Part shown: piece by piece, positions 1-13,029 of the stretch
Position numbering within the stretch: position 1 is the stretch's first letter
How the letters are laid out: each line of letters opens with the position of its first letter
Origin: Eucalyptus grandis
Taxonomy: Eukaryota; Streptophyta; Magnoliopsida; Myrtales; Myrtaceae
Assembly (NCBI RefSeq): GCF_016545825.1
Contig: NC_052612.1
Coordinates: forward strand, 47,661,738 to 47,725,737
Reading direction: 5' to 3'
DNA length: 64,000 nt
The notes under the pieces: generated by a model
Told to the model about the DNA's origin: nothing
Seen by the model: only the letters and a program-made list of their open reading frames with translations
The model's database searches: none
Translations under genes and position numbers: made by a program

Positions 1-455
1 CCTCCCCCCACTCTCTCTTCTCCCTCCCTCTCTCGCCCGCCTTTGGCTTGCCCACACTGCTAGCGCCGCTCACCCTCAATGTCCTTGGGCAACCTCAAAG
101 CTAGACTTTGAGCAATCGCTCTACCGAGCCGCCTCCGTCGCCGCCGAGACCTCTCTCTCTCTACTTAATTAAAACCCATCGACATGAGATCGATAACTTC
201 CAACGACCTCAACCAGAGGTCAAGCCAATATATGGGACAGGCTTAGGAGGGAGAGGGAGAGGAATGGGAGGCGGTATTTCTCTTTGGTTGGTTGTGTAAT
301 GAATCAGGATCAAACGGGGTACGTAGATCAAAGATGTGAGGACTGTAGCCCCGCAATCACTTCTAACGTATGGGTGGGAATATGACGATGATGAAGCTGA
401 CTTATATCCAGGATCAATGATATCGGAGGGAGATCTCTTCGCAAATTTAAGTTGA
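1..455 (+). other. Unassigned left edge, partly coding-like
   Basis: The first 100 bases are CT-rich. Two short open stretches follow in different frames. One (108-299) encodes a proline-rich start and a glycine-rich stretch with the words KPIYGTGLGG and GRGRGMGGG. The other (327-455) ends in an acidic tail with the word YDDDEADLYPGS and then a stop at 453-455. The composition looks like the 3' end of a gene that begins left of the window, with a frame change or an intron between the two parts. I recognise no family. It could equally be chance open frame in a GC-richer patch. Confidence 0.2.
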
Positions 456-3400
456 ATATTTATTTCGTAGAGGGTGTGAAAGCCTCAGTTACACTAAATT
501 AAAAAATAAAATTAGCAGGAAAAATTTAAAAATTATCTCCTAGCTAAAAAAAGAAAAAAGAAGAAGAACTGTGATTCCCCTTTTATAATTATGAAAAAAT
601 AATGAAAATATTCTAAGTTTTGACAATCTAGGAGATATATAAGAGCCGAAATGGGAGTAGGGCCTTCCATGGCATCAGGTAACCATACATGAAGGGGGAA
701 TTGTGCCGATTTCGCAACTGCACCTGCAAATCCTTTCCCTTCATAATTATATAACAGACATAAAAATATTATATGAATTTGCTAATAAAGATTTATGTAT
801 ATTGAAAAGTTTCAGATATTTTGCGATAAATAAAAGTCAAATAGTGAAAGGCCGGTGAAAAGGAAAAGAGAAAGTAAGCTTCGATAGTTATATTGTGGAA
901 ACTTGATGACAACCGTATGTAATTGAACCGACCTATTAGGTTAAATTCATCTTAGTTTATTTTGACATAAACATCGATTAGGAGATGATTTACTTAAAAA
1001 GCGAAACTGTGATTGCATAACTCATTAATAAAGCCAGAAGAAAACAATAATTCATGAGGCAAATCAAATTCCTACAGTATGGGGTGTGGGTAAGACGATA
1101 ACATTGCCTGTGCTATCCATCAATCTACGTGCGAGCATTTACATATTGCGACAATTTTAAGTATTTCAAGTTAAAAAAAAAAAATTAAAATGCATTCATT
1201 GCAAAATCTTACTAAGTAAAAAGTAAGAATCAAAAGTGAATTCAATAAATGATTTTGCTAAAGGTATCCTTAAAACAAGTTAGGCAAATTGAAATTACCG
1301 CCTCGATTTTTCCCAATTATCTTTTTTCTCTCTGTATTTTCTCCTTTCAATTTCTCTTGGACAACTTAGATCAACAAAATTACAGTATAATAAAAAGATA
1401 TGGTGTAGCTGCAGCAAGCTCAAATTTTTCTACATGTCCTGCGCATGCATGCAGGCAGAAGTTTCGTGCACGATGTTTTCCAAGTCTATTTACTTGACTA
1501 AGTCATTTAGACGTCTTAAATTCAACATCCAATTTATGTCCATGCTAATATTTCAAACATCGATCCATATCATTTCTTTCTTGGAATCCACGTAATTTTC
1601 ATCCATCAATCTAGAATTCTAATGGACTTTCTCCTCTTATCGTGACTTGACCCTTTTCGCGTGTAGAAGAAGCTTTCCTCGGGGCTGATGGAATCGCATT
1701 ATTATTAAACCATCATAATATGTTCTCTAAAATATATAAAAGAATAATTTCTAGAAAAAAGAATTATATTCACTTTTTTGTTACGAAGAAACCCACTTTG
1801 AATTGACAAAGTTCATATTAACTTCCCAACTACCAAACGGAAGATGTTTTTATATAATCTTGTAATTTATGCAATTTTTACTTAGTCAAGTGGCTGGCAA
1901 GTCACATTAGAATATTCCGTCACAAGTGTGGAATGAACTTTTGGATAACACTCAACGGAGATATCAAAACTGGTTGTCCCTTTCCACCTTGAATAATTAT
2001 AGAAAAATGTGGTCAGTCAGTCAATCAATCAAGAGATCTGTGAAAAAGTTTTAGAAACATGCTATTTTATTTTTTGCCAAAGAAAAGAGCATGAAGTAGG
2101 GTCCAAATGAGGATAGTTTTGAGAAGACATTAACTGATTGATACGGCTATAACGGAACTAATTACGTTAAGAAATTGAGAGAAAAAAAGGTCCTTTCCTT
2201 TATTAAAGTTCATTTTGGAAGTAAATAATTCTCAATATTTTATAGATTAATTGGATTCACATGCGGGAGTCTTTGAGTAAAAAAGAAGATGGTATAAAGC
2301 CTCTGCCTCCTCTTATCCCAAAGAATGGTTTAAGTAGACCTTGCTCACCATGAAAATGACATCTCCTATACTGCAGTTAAGCTGGGACTGAATCTGTCGG
2401 GTCTTTTGTATTTTCTTCGCCAGTCTTGACGCTGAGTCCGGACTCTAGAGTGCGTGATCCATTGGAGTTGACTTGGGCATGATGAATCACTATTCATCTG
2501 ACGACTCGAAAAGCCATTGTGATGAGTGCTTTTTTTGGTGTATCTTAGATGCTTTGTCATGAGGATTTGCACAGATCTTACTTATCCCATTTAATAATGA
2601 AAAAAGCAAACAGAGTATGTTGATTTCGTCATGTCCCACATTGATTTATCTCCACTTCCAATTTTCGGAATACAATGAGCAACATTCAAGCTTACCTCAA
2701 GTCTATTAAATTAGCAATTTCTTGGTTTATTAGCAATTGATATAAAGAATGTTGGGTATTGTGTGAAACCGGGAACGGCCCTTCAATTCAAATAAATGGA
2801 TAATAGTCTGACACATCATTTAGTAAACTTATTTTGTAAACTGGTTTTAATAAGTTGTACTAAAGAAGGTTAATTATTTCTAACTAGATTTATTGATGAT
2901 CAATACTAGATATATTAACATCAAAAGAGAAAACTGGTATGGTAGTTAACGTGGTAGACTATAAGTAGACATTTAAACTAGGGGACCATAAGAAATCCCG
3001 GTAAAAATAAGTTAACTCATGCAGTGTACCAATTTTGTAAATTATGGCCACTTGAGGAAAGCACCTATTGATTGGTGTACTTATTTAAATAAGTGGGCCA
3101 CAATCTGTCATTTAAATAAATGGGACATAATTATTATTCTTCCTTGTGAGACAATGTGCAGCTATTGTAGATTGTGGAATCCATCATTTATTTCATTGAC
3201 GAAAATTATTAGAAAGAAAATTGTTCCACTATAAAATTACCTAAAGATGACCTGCGTGTATGAAATTACACTAGAAAACTAAAGAGCAAACGGTACCTAC
3301 GACTTTCAGTTAGGACTAAGACAATCAATTAGCTGTTTCGATAACTAATTGGAAATTTTTTGTACAAACTACAAAAAAAATATGTATACATAAAAAAAAG

Positions 3401-4462
3401 AAAAAGAAAATCTTTCAACAAAAAAAAAAAAAAAACAGAGAATAAATCATAAGGGATTGATGTGCATGAACAAGACAAATAAGACATTGAAACTTGTCAA
3501 AAGCTTACAACTACCTTTTGACTCTTTGAGATCGCTTACAAACTTGTCGATTTTATTTCCCAGTTTCAACATATCTCGTACTTTTTTTTTTAAATTCATA
3601 AAATTAAAGCCAATCATATAGTTGAGAGCTCTTATTGAGAAATGCTACAGAAGTTCCAACTAAACCCTTTCACAACAAAATATACGACATAGTGAAAGCA
3701 CCGAAGCTTCTCCTTACTTTATGCACTGACTTCATTTTGTCTCCTCTATTTTTCAGATTTCACTTTGCCTTTTGGGAAAAATTTGAATGAGCAAATTGAT
3801 TTCTTAAGAATTTGCTTGTTGCAGCTTAATGAAATTTCAAAAATGACTTGTTTGCTTTCCCATTGAAATCTAAATTATGATTCAAATTTATATAAAAAAT
3901 TATACATAGATCTATATGTCAATATTTTTCTAATCATAAAAGTTTTGGGTCTTTAAGATTAGAAGAGTATAAAAAGTCAAGTGAGTGTGGTGCAAAATTT
4001 GAAAATTTAACGACGAAACGTGAAAAGTAAAAATCAATTAGACAAATCCTAATTTAACATTCCTTTGAAAAGACAACCACGAAAACCTTAAGCTAAAAAA
4101 TCACCCAAGAATCCTATCCAACAACCTAACCTCCTCTGGCTACCATCGGCCGCCATCAGAAGTCACCTTGCCACGGCCACCACTGTTTTCAATCCACTAA
4201 AAACGCAGCAAGATAGAAAGAAAAATGATAATTTTGTAAATAAAATTGGAACCTAAACTGATTGTGTCTAATTTGAAAAGTCATACTACAGAAGTTTGCA
4301 AATCACTCTCAAATCACTCTTCATATATTTACCTTATTTGTTTTTCTTATGATGTAGGTTTCTAAACTCTTTGACTCGATTAATACCCACCGATGTATAC
4401 AAACCATCTCATTTATGTCCATAGGATTAGACTCCATTCATATGGGGTGGTGAGTGAGGCCC
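456..4462. other. AT-rich intergenic DNA, no gene seen
   Basis: No open frame here resembles a known family on either strand. Poly-A/T runs are frequent (for example around 1170-1190 and 3421-3435). A less AT-rich island at about 2360-2570 has short coding-like words in the minus direction, but no family, start or splice context can be recognised. I see no RNA gene. Confidence 0.5.
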
Positions 4463-4465
4463 TAA

Positions 4466-5246
4466 GGCTACGTTTGATCATTTGAATTCTAGTTAGGTAA
4501 GAATCGAATAAGATAAGATATGAAATCTAGAGATTTTGTTATATCCTATGCACAATTTAGTGAATCACGATAATAAATTCAAATATATTTACATCATATT
4601 ATATTATATATATATATATATATATATTGTTTAATATAAACGACATATTAATGTAAATAAACCTAAAATTTCACGAATGGAGATGGTAAAAAAAATTTGC
4701 GACACTCTTGCCTACTTTTTTATTAGCTTTTTTTCATCTCTTTTTTAATTATTTTATTTTTATTTCTTTTTCCCTTCTATCATTCTCCAATAAATATTTA
4801 TTAAATAGTAAACTATGCTTATATACTTTAAATACTAAAGAACTTAAAATATAAAGATATATTTATATTTATATATTGAATTTATATAGATAAATTAAAT
4901 CCAAATATATAAATAAAATAATATTAAATTAAAAATAATTTTTATTTTTTATTATTTTGAATTTCTTATATTAGAATTCAAATATAATTTACGTCGAAAT
5001 ATAATTTAAATTTTTTAATTTAATAAGTTTATTATTCAAGAAAAATATTTGTTTGAAAAAAATCCGATTCGGGCGGATTTTTCCCTCAACTAATAAAGAA
5101 TTCCTATTCATATTTATCTCACCTTAACCATAGATAATTTTATGCAGCCCATATCCCTTTTACATATGTTTTTATCTTGTTTTAAGCAGGCACCAAACGG
5201 CAAACGTAGGATATGATAAATTTTATCTTGATTGATAAACGTAATC
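4466..5246 (+). mobile_element. Tourist-like (PIF/Harbinger-type) MITE, copy 1
   Basis: This 781-bp AT-rich segment is flanked by TAA at 4463-4465 and 5247-5249, the 3-bp target duplication typical of PIF/Harbinger elements. The ends are imperfect inverted repeats: GGCTACGTTTGATCA on the left, and GATTACGTTTATCAATC as the reverse complement of the right. There is no coding capacity, so it is non-autonomous. A second copy lies at 50459-51153 in the opposite orientation and shares long internal stretches (the reverse complement of 50.6-51.0 kb matches 4.65-4.95 kb). Confidence 0.72.
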
Positions 5247-5289
5247 TAAGATTATTAATGAGATCATTCTTTATATTTTGAAAAAAATT

Positions 5290-5590
5290 ATTCAATTTGT
5301 CCTAAACTTATTGTGTGACTATCAATTATGTTATAAACTTTTTGGTTTTGTCAATGTAGTTCTAAACTTTTATGCAAAATTCCAATATAAGTCTTGTAGC
5401 CAATTATTGCATGAAATCATTGACATAGCGAACCACAAGTTGTCCACGTCAACATGTTATGTATAATGGTTGGTGATGAATAGACACTGCATCAGCAATT
5501 TCCGATAGCAATTAGTCGAAAATATTATATTAGAATTTATCATAAAAATTTATGACTACATTGGCAAAATTGAAAATTTTAGGATCGAAT
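5290..5590. mobile_element. Small foldback element
   Basis: The left arm at about 5325-5392 matches the reverse complement of about 5525-5588 over some 60 bases with scattered mismatches; both contain the word CAATGTAGT followed by an AT-rich stretch. The two arms bracket a short loop. The class is probably a degenerate non-autonomous DNA transposon. No clear target duplication is visible. Confidence 0.5.
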
Positions 5591-6679
5591 CGACATCCAT
5601 TAAATAGTTTTAAGATTGATTGGATAATTATCTCTCTTTCCTTGACTGATTTCAACGAAAAAGAAAAATTGCCTGCTCCTCAAAGTTTCACGGCTTGCCC
5701 AAGACTATTAAATGAGAGGTCCCACCTGATTCAAAGGTGTATATAAGTTAGTGTTTATATGTCCCTACGAGGGCTTGACTTAAATCACACTATAATACTT
5801 TCTCTCCCCCTCTCTCTCTCTTTAACTTTTGGCGCAATCCGTGAAACAACGTGGGCTGCTCTTTTCTCGTCCATTACCGCGTGAAATCTGCACGACTTTG
5901 CACCATAATATAATTATGGAAAGAATTGGGTCAAGCTCTCGAGTTGTCTTGCCTTTGACTTCCCCCTTCTTCCAAAGGATATTCAACGTCTTTATTGGTG
6001 CAAAATCCACGTTATGGACGTTTCACGTGACCTTCTATGGATGGGAAATGCAACACGACAGTGTGAATGCTCTAATTATTCAGAAACGGATGGTCGAACC
6101 GTCCGAAGAATTGCGCTGACGACTTGAGCCTAGACTTTGTCTAGCGATAGCACGACGATGGTCAAGCTGCTTTTTAATTAATTATAATTTGGTTGTTAAA
6201 GCCAGCACAAGTGCGCTTCACTTTTCAATTCGCTTTTTCATTGGGGCCAACCCCACACATTTGGAAGCAATTTCGACACTAGCACTATTGATTTGCTTCA
6301 CACCCATATAACTTTGGTTACAATGTTATACGAATTTTCACATGATAGGTGGGCTTGATTTTTATAGTTGATCCTTATTCTACTACCGTTATGCAATCAG
6401 ACATGCATGCGTGAAGTTTCTCTTTTCCTCTCACATCACGAATTTACTTGGTGAAATTACTTTTAAGTTCATCATCGATGTAAAGAATAAGCATTCATAT
6501 ATAAGGCAACCCAATTTGTTTGTGTGCATATTTCTACACCACAAGAAATCAGGTTAGGAGTGACAAAATTTTTAACACTATTGAAAGGCTCATGTCTTTA
6601 ATTATTGTTCTTTGTATAATTTTAATGTGAAAATTAATTTAAGATTTGAATAACAAAAATATGAAATACATTATTTTTT
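5591..6679. other. Intergenic, no gene seen
   Basis: This stretch holds a CT microsatellite (about 5803-5822) and an overlapping open frame pair around 5822-6119 whose translations match nothing I know. The sequence upstream of the CT tract has a TATA-like word (5741-5747), so an old promoter region is possible but not supported. Confidence 0.4.
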
Positions 6680-7035
6680 GGGTTAAAACCACAAGAACCC
6701 TAGACTAGTATAACTATGAAAATTTTACCATAAATTAATTTTTTAACTACAAAAATCCCCCAATCTGGTATATATGTGATCATAAAAAAAATTCTAAACT
6801 AGTATATTTATAACAAATTTACTTTTTGCTAGTTTTCATTATATTTAATTAATACCACGAAAAACAAAAAAATGTACACATGTGATAAATGGAAATTAAA
6901 ACTTTAAATCGATATACTTATCAACTACTGCGTGTCATTTAATTCAACTATTTGACAATATAATTTAATGAAAACTAGCAATGGGTAAATTTGTTACATG
7001 TATATCAGTTTGAAGTTTTTCATTATATTAACTCC
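6680..7035. mobile_element. Inverted-repeat MITE-like element, family A copy 1
   Basis: The segment is almost a full palindrome. The left end starts GGGTTAAAACC and the right end, reverse-complemented, starts GGAGTTAATATAATG. Both arms contain the sequence for CTAGTTTTCATTA near the loop. A related, more degraded copy lies at 13741-14016, which shares the stretch CATAAATTAATTTTTTA. There is no coding capacity and I found no secure target duplication. Confidence 0.6.
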
Positions 7036-7559
7036 TCTTTGTAAAAAGGGCACGGACAGATAGAACCGAATAAAAACTCTAATCATTGAATTGACTTTAT
7101 CTTTTCATTTTAGAGGTTCAGGAAGTAGGTCTAATAGTGGGGTATTGGTGACAAATATATTGTCGGGGTAGTAGCTCATCCTGTCGTATCAATGCTCGAC
7201 CTTTTCATATCTACAGAATTTCGGGGTCATTACCCTGCCAAAGTCATCTTTGCTTAATAAAGGTTTAATTATTAGATTTCCTAAGGCAAGTATTGGGAAT
7301 TCTGGACCATTAATTTATTCTTAGTTGGGACAGCAGGTTGAATTTCTTGACCGGCGAGAGGAAATCTTCGCGGAAAGTCTTTGCTATCAAGTTCGGTGTT
7401 CTCACTCTTCCTCAATTTTTTCAAGAACCCTTTTTCTCATATCACGTGATGCAACATTTACGTATAGATTTATAGGAAGCACTTTAACAACTTTATTACC
7501 TTTAAACGATAGGTACTCATCTATTATATTAGTAACATGTAGGTTTATATTTATTAATT
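7036..7559. other. Intergenic, no gene seen
   Basis: A short open frame at 7325-7585 runs into the neighbouring foldback element and resembles no family. Nothing else is supported. Confidence 0.4.
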
Positions 7560-8112
7560 TAAAGTATCTTCAATTTCTCAAATAAGAATCTAAAGTGAAT
7601 CTTATCTTAAATAGGGATCTGAAGTATCCTTTATTTCTTAGTTAAGGGCTTGAAATTGTCATGCTAGTATCAAAAAAGGACTCGACCTTATTGATCGATC
7701 AAGGGCATTTTCATTATTTACTTTCTATTATCTTTTTAAATTTTTGAATTTTCTTTTTTTCTTGAAAAAAAGAAATACACGGGCGCAGGGTTAGCCTCGG
7801 CCCTCCATTTGGATTTTTTTTTCTAATTTTGTTTTTTTTTTTTTTTTTCCTTTTTTAATTTTTGCCTTGTTTTTCTTTTTTTTTTTTAAAGAAAAAAATA
7901 GAAAAAAGGGGAAGATAATAAGAAAACTAAAGGAAGAAAATGCCATTGACTAGCCAATGAGGTTAGGTTTGCTGAGAGTTACATGACCACTCCAATCCTT
8001 ATTTGAAAAAATTAAGGCACTTTAGGCCTGTCTCTATTTGAGACAATGTTCACTTTAAGTCTTTATTAAAAAAATCAAGGGTACTAGGTCCTTATTTGAA
8101 AGTTTCTCAATA
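7560..8112. mobile_element. Foldback element with homopolymer core
   Basis: The left arm (about 7560-7660) and the reverse complement of the right arm (about 8000-8112) share blocks built on CAAATAAG and CTTAAAGTGAA. The middle holds long T and A runs (7810-7905) and a short GC-rich core near 7780. This is the general plan of non-autonomous Mutator-like foldback elements. No target duplication was identified. Confidence 0.5.
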
Positions 8113-10400
8113 ATATATGTTATTATTAGGCATTGTTACCAAAACGATATATGTTATCTCGTCTCCCTTTTGTTTGCATTGGTGAGTTGCACATTTAATC
8201 CTTATTATCTTTGGTTATATCACAATTTAGTCCCTATATTTTTAATCGCAAAGAGTTGTTCTTTATTTTCTGGAAATAGAAGGAAATCGACCAATTTTTG
8301 GTGAAATATCGACTGAAATTGCACGTGCTTGGTCGTTGGAATAAAATGCGTGGACCCCGTGCAGGCAACCACCACCATGACAGCGGGCCTCACAGCAATT
8401 GCAAGGAAACATTTTCTGCCTCCTCATTTTTCACGACATTTCAATCAAAGATATAACATCTGTCTGTTAGGGTAGTACATGCACGCCTCTTTCAAGTTAG
8501 TTGAATTAATTCGGCATCATAAATATATATAATTAAAAAGATCACTAGTCTCTATAATCTCTACCTAAAAGATGTGGAATTCCCAACGAACAGGAGCAGC
8601 ATTATGTGTGGTTTGATTATACTTATTTAGGCATTTCTTCTAATAAATCTCATGAGAATTTTCAATAGAGTGGAAGCATGGATCGCTAAATTATAATTTC
8701 TCATTAAATTTGTTTCATATTCTAGGGGTACTTTGAATGCTTGATATATTTGACAGTCTACAATTGGCTTTTAAATGAGTAGATTATTTTTAGCAACCAA
8801 TCAAGTTCTACTCCGCACTTCATATACTTACTTCCTAGAAGAAGTTATAAATATTATCTTTCAGGTCACTAACTACTTAGACAAATCCATAGAATTATAT
8901 TTTTCATAATTCAAGTAGTGTTTAATTATACATATTGTGCCCGTTTTCTCTTATGCTAGAAGTGAATCCTATATGTATATGGGGGATCTAGACATTAGCA
9001 ATAGCAAGATAAAAATATATAATATAGTTTGACATATTAGAGTGACATTCACTTTCAAGGCTTCAAGCAGAGTTTAAAGTACGTTTTATTCAATTCATTT
9101 ATAGTTTATAATATTGCAAGTTCGAATTTTTTTTTGAAAAGCGGTTATGTATTCTTAAAGTCTTTTGCGCAAAAATAGGTAACAATAGTTGTTTTGAATA
9201 GTTGACTTAGAAAAAATAGGCTCTGAACTCCAAGAACTTGATAATACTTTTATCAAACACCAAAACTTTCCATGAAAGGCCTTCATTATTGAATTTGAGT
9301 GCCTAACACTACTTTTTGAAATTATCCCAAACTAAAGTATTGCTATATATTTCTCCGCATGAAGGTGCGACATAGCTATGTAGAACCTTACATTATGTGG
9401 TAACCTTATTGTGTCCAAGAATTCTGCAAGTCACAACTGTGATTATAAATTAGCTAGCTTTGAATAAGTTTAGCATGGTAGCTCTATTTCTAATTATTAA
9501 CTCTTATCACAGGTTACAAGCACGAATAAGGCTAAGGATACTAAAATTAATAATACTGTGGCAAATTGCACGCAGCTATTTGAGTAAATGGTGAATATTT
9601 ACATACCCAACAAGAATTTAACATTTTTCTTTGTAGATCAATTTTGTATATAACTCATTATTCCTCGGTAAGACATCATAACCACCCCTAAAAAGGATGG
9701 ATTAGATATCATCTCAAGGCAATATATTTTCCAAAATTAATAAAGCCTGATGCGCAAGATGGTTATGATGATTATTACTCGATACATAGGTCTTTTCCAT
9801 ATTAACCACGAATAATAAATTACACGTACCAAAATCAAGATCGCAAAGTTTTGTATCTATCTATTCAAATGCGCACGAAATAATTCTACGAAAAAAGAAA
9901 AAGATAAGAAGCAAATCAAATCCCCAGGTAATCATTTGGGAGCTCGAGTGTTCATTACACATGTTCAATCAATCACATAGACCAATTCTTCACATAAGCA
10001 CGCACGAGCAGACCCGTTTGATACATGACAGTTTCGCCTGGAAATAATCACAGAAATGAATATGATAAAAAAAAAAACACATTGACTAGACATTTTATAT
10101 TAGTTCTACATCCATGGTCGAGGATGCACGCCTACTTCAAACAGACGTTAAATTCGACAGAACTACACGTTTGCGTAGCAGCACTGCGGTGATTAAGAGT
10201 TACGCCATTTTAACCATGTTAACACGAATCTGCTATTATTTACATATACATAGTAAATTAGCCTTCTTAGTTAGGACCAGAACTGTTCTCAGTCCTGCAA
10301 GAACAATTTACTATCATCAGGCAGCATCTCCATGTCAAAACCGCTTCCTACTCCTCCTGCTTGTCATGGAATTGTCCCATGATTTTTTGAGGCGCATGAA
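8113..10400. other. Intergenic, with one piece shared with 44.7 kb
   Basis: This is AT-rich DNA without a supported gene. At about 8395-8460 there is a stretch closely similar to 44725-44790 (both contain GCAATTGCAAGGAA and CCTCCTCATTTT), so the two places share a small dispersed duplication. The rest lies downstream of the NAC fragment and may contain its old 3' flank. Confidence 0.4.
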
Positions 10401-10570
10401 CTATCTGGTGATGAGCTTGCTTGAGTAGAATAAATCGGGAGAGCCCGTAGCTTTCCAGTACCCAATGGTCGTGAGCTGCCTTGGCCTTCCCCCGTGATAC
10501 TCGTTCTCTTGCCTGGGGATGAAGAAGAACCATTGCTCCGGATCTCCACGGCATAGATCTCCTCTAAATT
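10401..10570 (-). pseudogene. NAC-domain transcription factor exon, truncated relic
   Basis: Read on the minus strand from 10570, one frame gives the middle of a NAC DNA-binding domain: [14 protein letters not shown], then GGRPRQLTT, then GYWKATGSP and SSKLITR. These are NAC subdomains C and D; the GYWKATG core is diagnostic of the plant NAC family, nuclear DNA-binding regulators. The stretch begins directly after a CAG (10571-10573 on the complement), a normal acceptor for NAC exon 2. A TAG at 10401-10403 then interrupts the domain just where the conserved VKKT region should follow. A KK pair appears a few codons later, but the rest of the domain cannot be read. The upstream exon with subdomains A and B was not found up to about 11340, and a Mutator element sits beyond. 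I infer a decayed NAC090-type copy. A functional gene with a distant first exon is unlikely because the domain is broken. Confidence 0.68.
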
Positions 10571-11361
10571 CTGGATCAAGAAGAATTTTGTTACATGATA
10601 GAATAGAGAGTATGGATCGAAGATCTGTAATCTTTCTTTGGTGGAATTGTAACTGTTTTTTAAACAGTTCTAACCCATGAGCATGTGTTCAAAATTTTTC
10701 ATGAGATTATATACCGTCCATAAATATTGTGGACGCATATGAACACTGCTTGGGAAAATAAAATCATGAATTATGGAATGACTTCTCCAACTAATTTAGA
10801 AGAAAACCATACAGCCTCAATGCTGCAAAAAAGTTGAAGCCCATCGCATTAAACTTATTTAGAATAAAACCATACAAAAATATCCATAAATTAGGGCCTA
10901 ACAGGTACGACTTCTTTATGAAATTCTCCAAATTTTCGTTGGTTCTTTTCTTTTCAGACAAGGGCAGAAAAAGTGAAGCCCATCATCTATGATCTGTCGT
11001 ACTATGTTTTTCCATACTTGTAGAACTTAATAAGAGATTGCGTTTCGAAGGAGTATCCATTTTATGATTTGGAGAAATGCAAGAAAACTCAAATGAGAAG
11101 CATTTGAGAGTCCTGTTTCACTAAAGTCAAAATGGGCAAAAAGCAAACACCTTTTGAAATGCCAAGTACATCCGCAAGAAAGAAAAAGCTGGCTAGAATG
11201 ACAGTTCCGAGGTTAATTAAATTAAAAATTGCAATGCTTTATCTTCTCTCCCTGCAGGCATATCTTTCAATTAGAAAAGGCTTTGCAACATGAAAATAAG
11301 AGATGATCATCTAGAAGAAGAAGAAAAGCAGGGTCAATTATTGTGACGTGCATGGAAGCTC
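10571..11361. other. Flank of the NAC relic, no exon recognised
   Basis: I searched the minus strand here for a NAC first exon (the PGFRF and PTEEEL signatures) and found none. The stretch is AT-rich and contains no other supported feature. Its last nine bases (11353-11361) are the left target duplication of the next element. Confidence 0.5.
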
Positions 11362-11939
11362 GGGAAAAGTGCCAAAAAAGTCCTAAACCTTTCGCCTTTG
11401 TGCCGATTTAGTCATAAACCTTTTTTTGGTGTCGATTCAGTCCTAAACCTTTTTAAGTTGTGCCAATTCGGTCCTTTCGGCCAATTTTGGCCGGATTTTG
11501 CTGATTTGGATGCCGGCGGGCTGATGTGGCCTAATTGGCACGACGTTGACAATTTTTAATAATATTTTAATATTTTTTATTTTTTATTTTTATGAATTTT
11601 TTCTTTTTATTTTTTTATTTTTGTCTTTTCCTTGGCCGGTCGCCGAGGTTCGGCAATCGGTCGAGGCCACCGCCGGCGGGGCGAGGTCGACCTCGCCGGA
11701 TCTCGGCGAGGTCGAGCCTCGCCGGCCCTCGCCGGCCATGGGCGAGGCTCGCCCGACCTCGCCAGCCCATGGCCATGGGCGAGGGCCGCCGGAGGCGAGG
11801 CGAGCCTCGCCATGACCGGCGAGGTGAGGCTCGCCCATGGCCGATCGGCGAGGCGGCCATGGGCGAGGCTCGACCTCGCCGGCGGGACCTCGGCGATCGG
11901 CTCGGCGATCGGGACAAAAATAAAAATAAAAATAAAAAT

Positions 11940-11971
<32 letters not shown>

Positions 11972-12198
11972 AAAAAAAAAAAACAAAAAACATAAAAAAA
12001 AAAAATATTATTAAAAATTGTCCACGTCGGCGCCGATTATGCCACGTCAGCCGGCCGGCGTCCAGTCAGCAAAATCCGGCCAAAATGACCGAATTGGTAC
12101 AACTTAAAAATGTTTAGGACTGAATCGGCACCAAAAAAAGATTTAGGACTAAATCGGCACAAAAGCAAAAGGTTTAGGACTTTTTTGGCACTTTTCCC
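11362..12198. mobile_element. Non-autonomous Mutator-like element (MULE), intact ends
   Basis: The 837-bp segment is flanked by a perfect 9-bp direct repeat, TGGAAGCTC, at 11353-11361 and 12199-12207, the size typical of Mutator-like transposition. The outermost 30 bases of the two ends are exact inverted repeats beginning GGGAAAAGTGCCAAAAAAG. The arms run about 200 bp each and stay recognisably complementary to about 11577 and 11997. The core (11635-11915) is very GC-rich and full of GAGGCTCGCC-like words in both orientations, followed by an AAAAAT-type microsatellite (about 11916-11990). There is no transposase, so it must have moved in trans. Open frames in the core are low-complexity artefacts. 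Confidence 0.88.
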
Positions 12199-12207
12199 TG
12201 GAAGCTC

Positions 12208-12340
12208 CGATGGATGGAACTAATAAATATCAACAATGAATAAGCCCGTGCAGAGCCCGTCCTGTTCCCTCGTGCTTGTTCTGTAAATAGAATGAAACTA
12301 ACTCTTCTTCGGTCGGGAAGAATCTAAACCCTGGCAAATC

Positions 12341-12376
<36 letters not shown>

Positions 12377-12544
12377 AACTTGCTTTTTGGCTTTTGTATC
12401 TTTCTGCTTTTGTTTGCAGTTATATTCGAGAACGTGTTGAGATCGTCACATATATAATGGGAAGCGAAGAGATTGAACTCTCGTGGAAGGGTTGATAGAA
12501 GAAGAATAGCGAAGAGAGAGCTTCGCTAGTCGTGAAATATGAGA

Positions 12545-12624
<80 letters not shown>

Positions 12625-13029
12625 CGTGGGCTTTACTTGGAAATTTCCACGCGCTTGTGTGAAGAAAAACTTGGAAGTCTTTCCCTCAAAAGTGTTTTCC
12701 CGGTTGTATTTTTCTCTTTTTCATTACGGGTCATTACAATGAAACTCAGCGCCACCGCGTGCTCCCAGATAACGACATGGACTAATATTCCACGAGCACA
12801 ATATCACAAATTGGACCGGCTTTTGATACTTCTAGAGATTGTATGAAACTCTGTATATTTCGCATGATTAATCCCGATTAAATCGATATTTTGCTTCTTT
12901 AAATGGTCATCTAATAAAGTCTATAAATAAATTTATGTACTATTCCTTTGATAATGAATCAAGTATTACATTTTTTTGTCATAATATCTCTACTTCTATG
13001 TTATCCTCGCCTAATACTTTTATGGTTCC
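12208..13029. repeat. Intergenic with CT and GA microsatellites
   Basis: A (CT)n tract at 12346-12373 and a long (GA)n tract at about 12550-12621 are the only clear features. The arginine-glutamate repeat frames across the GA tract are artefacts. Nothing else is recognised. Confidence 0.8.

Noticed and set aside
11546..11993. Several overlapping frames of 80-128 codons
   Set aside because: They come from the near-palindromic GC-rich core and the AAAAAT microsatellite of the Mutator-like element.
12532..12846. RERERE-repeat open frames
   Set aside because: Product of the (GA)n microsatellite.
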